Assembly (NCBI GenBank): GCA_902782805.1
Contig: CACZON010000123.1
Coordinates: forward strand, 1-6,556
Direction: 5' to 3'
Length of the DNA: 6,556 nt
From: Oscillospiraceae bacterium
Lineage (GTDB): Bacteria > Bacillota > Clostridia > Oscillospirales > Acutalibacteraceae
Shown here: positions 6,428-6,556 of the stretch, piece after piece
Layout: every line of letters begins with the position of its first letter
Position numbering within the stretch: position 1 is the first letter of the stretch
Made by a program: the position numbers and the translations under genes
Notes under the pieces: model-generated
Databases searched by the model: none
What the model was told of the DNA's origin: nothing
Seen by the model: only the letters and a program-made list of their open reading frames with translations

Positions 6428-6462
6428 AGCGAACCGCTTCAAAAACGGTTCGCTCTTTTTTT
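6428..6462. terminator. Bidirectional intrinsic terminator between fbp and the rubrerythrin gene
   Basis: The stem AGCGAACCG (6428-6436) pairs with CGGTTCGCT (6446-6454) around a 9-nt loop, followed by C and seven T residues (6456-6462). Six A residues at 6423-6428 give a U tract for transcripts on the minus strand too. It starts 18 bp after the fbp stop and ends 8 bp short of the convergent rubrerythrin stop, so it can serve both genes. Confidence 0.9.
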
Positions 6463-6470
6463 GTTTCGGA

Positions 6471-6556
6471 TCAATAGTTTTCCGCGTTGACCTCAAAGTA
6501 CGCCTGCGGATGCGCACAGACCGGGCAGATCTCCGGTGCGCTCGTGCCCACCACGA
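6471..6556 (-). CDS. rbr: Rubrerythrin, C-terminal tail (partial)
   Basis: Only the last 28 codons are in the window; the gene continues past the right edge. The visible C-terminus contains CPVCAHPQAYFEVNAENY followed by TGA. CPVCAHPQAYF is the second cysteine knuckle of the rubredoxin-like domain that ends rubrerythrins, and the FEV-AENY ending is typical of the family. Rubrerythrin is a cytosolic non-haem iron peroxidase that reduces hydrogen peroxide in anaerobes, passing electrons from the rubredoxin-like Fe(Cys)4 centre to a di-iron site. Those other parts lie outside the window and are inferred. Convergent with fbp, with a shared terminator. Confidence 0.85.
   Translation of the reverse strand, partial: VVGTSAPEICPVCAHPQAYFEVNAENY

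Noticed and set aside
4838..6517. Antisense open frame of 559 codons opposite fbp
   Set aside because: fbp is certain from its family motifs. The antisense frame overlaps it almost fully, crosses the terminator, and encodes a protein without recognisable motifs.
1..6556. Search for mobile elements, CRISPR arrays, tRNA or rRNA genes, toxin-antitoxin or defence systems
   Set aside because: No transposase or integrase motifs, no regularly spaced repeats, no tRNA-like cloverleaf and no paired small genes were seen. Every sizeable coding stretch belongs to a housekeeping or envelope family.

Overview
The window reads as ordinary chromosome from an anaerobic Firmicute, most likely a gut-type Clostridia (Oscillospirales-like). 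This is inferred from the gene set: a class III fructose-1,6-bisphosphatase (a largely Firmicute family), a rubrerythrin tail (typical of anaerobes), a Gram-positive lipoprotein with a Ser/Pro-rich linker, and strong AAAGGAG-type ribosome binding sites with sigma-A-like promoters of 17-bp spacing. Base composition is moderately GC-rich, with C/G favoured at third codon positions, which produces long but spurious antisense reading frames.

Layout, left to right. (1) Positions 1-750, minus strand: the N-terminal 250 residues of a membrane-anchored cell-wall protein with a peptidoglycan-binding-4-like domain (L,D-transpeptidase or VanW/YoaR type); the catalytic end lies off the left edge. (2) Positions 751-1201: a divergent intergenic region with a promoter for each flanking gene, a perfect palindrome just after the predicted start of the rightward transcript, and a structured leader. 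(3) Positions 1202-2863, plus: a 553-residue lipoprotein, an ABC-transporter solute-binding protein of the LipO/DUF3502 type, standing alone without permeases. (4) A strong bidirectional terminator at 2905-2939. (5) Positions 2970-4262, minus: a PlsC-like acyltransferase fused to a zinc ribbon and an uncharacterised C-terminal region. (6) Positions 4263-4444: back-to-back promoters. (7) Positions 4445-6409, plus: fbp, class III fructose-1,6-bisphosphatase. (8) A second bidirectional terminator at 6428-6462. (9) Positions 6471-6556, minus: the C-terminal tail of a rubrerythrin.

The genes are independent monocistronic units in alternating orientation: two divergent pairs, each fired from its own intergenic region, and two convergent pairs, each closed by one shared terminator. 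They do not form one pathway: cell-wall modification, solute capture, phospholipid acylation, gluconeogenesis and oxidative-stress defence. I see no mobile element, CRISPR array, RNA gene or obvious novel multi-gene system. The points most worth a second look are the palindrome at the start of the lipoprotein transcript, the lone DUF3502-type binding protein, and the acyltransferase-zinc ribbon fusion with altered active-site motifs.
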